Shown here: piece by piece, positions 63,614 to 64,000 of the stretch
Layout of the letters: each line of letters starts with the position of its first letter
Numbering within the stretch: position 1 is the stretch's first letter
From: Natranaerobius thermophilus JW/NM-WN-LF
Lineage (GTDB): Bacteria > Bacillota > Natranaerobiia > Natranaerobiales > Natranaerobiaceae
NCBI RefSeq assembly: GCF_000020005.1
Contig: NC_010718.1
Coordinates: forward strand, 2,934,001 to 2,998,000
Direction of reading: 5' to 3'
DNA: 64,000 nt
The notes under the pieces: generated by a model
Told to the model about the DNA's origin: nothing
The model's database searches: none
The model's input: the letters and a program-made list of their open reading frames with translations, nothing else
Position numbers and translations under genes: made by a program

Positions 63614-64000
63614 CTTGGACTCCTCCTCTCACCCGCCGAATTGCTTCTACAGGACAAACTTGGGAACAAACACTGCAGCCTACGCATACATCGGGATCTA
63701 TAAAGGATTTTAATTTATCTTGATTAGGATATTCTGTCATTTTAATGGGGGGGCAGTTTGTTTTAACACAGTTTCGACAACCAATACAGACATTTGGATT
63801 TACATAAAAGTGTGGTTCTTTTATTTTAAATTTAAGGGCACATGGTCTTGATGTAATTACTGCAGATAAACCTTCATAAGAAGTTTCTTGTTCAAAAATG
63901 TCTTTTGTCGTTTGATAGTCAAATTGATCAACTTTTGTAACCCTGTCAAATCCTAGGGATTGCAAAACTTCTTGAATATCTAAATTGCTCTCTGAACTTT
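63603..64000 (-). CDS. iorA: Indolepyruvate:ferredoxin oxidoreductase, alpha subunit (C-terminal part)
   Basis: 132 codons of the 3' end lie in the window and the frame stays open to the edge. SAVITSRPCALKFK is followed by two [4Fe-4S] sites: CIGCRNCVKTNCPP and CVGCSVCSQVCP, as in IorA. The TPP-binding N-terminal part lies outside. Forms an operon with iorB. Confidence 0.93.
   Translation of the reverse strand, partial: SSESNLDIQEVLQSLGFDRVTKVDQFDYQTTKDIFEQETSYEGLSAVITSRPCALKFKIKEPHFYVNPNVCIGCRNCVKTNCPPIKMTEYPNQDKLKSFIDPDVCVGCSVCSQVCPVEAIRRVRGGVQDDS

Overview
This window is about 64 kb of a low-GC bacterial chromosome, apparently from an anaerobic, salt-adapted Firmicute. The signs are AT-rich intergenic DNA, strong AGGAGG-type ribosome binding sites, PyrR attenuators, a two-subunit glycine decarboxylase, an indolepyruvate:ferredoxin oxidoreductase, an NhaC Na+/H+ antiporter, an Na+/alanine symporter and very acidic extracellular proteins. 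A Natranaerobius-like (Natranaerobiales) source fits, but that is inference from gene content, not a database match. No rRNA, tRNA or CRISPR array was seen.

Layout. 1-13.7 kb: a truncated recombinase-like gene, sppA, two adjacent broken genes (a glycerophosphodiesterase and a DUF368/PopT-type lipid-carrier flippase), a tiny lipoprotein, archaeal-type FBP aldolase/phosphatase, nhaC, a thioesterase, a radical SAM protein, a serine hydrolase with a YjbQ protein, and two transporters. 14-29.7 kb: a long minus-strand cluster with two KAS III-like condensing-enzyme homologues at its two ends, a CoA-transferase, an SDR, two alpha/beta hydrolases, a branched-chain-amino-acid-type (Liv) ABC transporter with its binding protein, and a PAS/AAA+ sigma-54 activator. 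A sigma-54 promoter and repeated GCTACA/TGTAGC boxes can be read directly. Two different IS110-family elements lie inside this cluster, and one splits livF. 30-38.4 kb: a DUF218 protein, an ATP-grasp protein, the complete glycine cleavage operon gcvT-H-PA-PB-lpdA, and the ruins of a betaine-type ABC transporter. 38.4-46 kb: a dipeptide/oligopeptide ABC transporter operon ending in a D-aminoacylase. 46-53.6 kb: an agmatinase-family gene, then pyrR-B-C-K-D-F-E with two PyrR attenuators. 53.8-64 kb: Na+/alanine symporter, nagA with an MFS transporter, an unusual membrane protein, a prolidase-like amidohydrolase, nagB, an EIIA-like protein lacking its phosphorylated histidine, a MtnX-like phosphatase and the iorB/iorA genes.

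How it works together. Most of the window is nutrient uptake and fermentation: amino acid and peptide import, glycine cleavage, indolepyruvate oxidation and amino-sugar degradation, alongside pyrimidine synthesis and Na+ homeostasis.

Two things stand out. First, the sigma-54-controlled cluster looks like an uptake-and-degradation pathway for an unidentified carboxylic or acyl compound. Its two KAS III-like enzymes lack the usual Cys-His-Asn triad, so their chemistry is not predictable from the family name. Second, the IS110 element in livF carries a 5' non-coding region that folds into two loops. Their arms match or complement the insertion site and the element's own ends, as expected of a bridge RNA.
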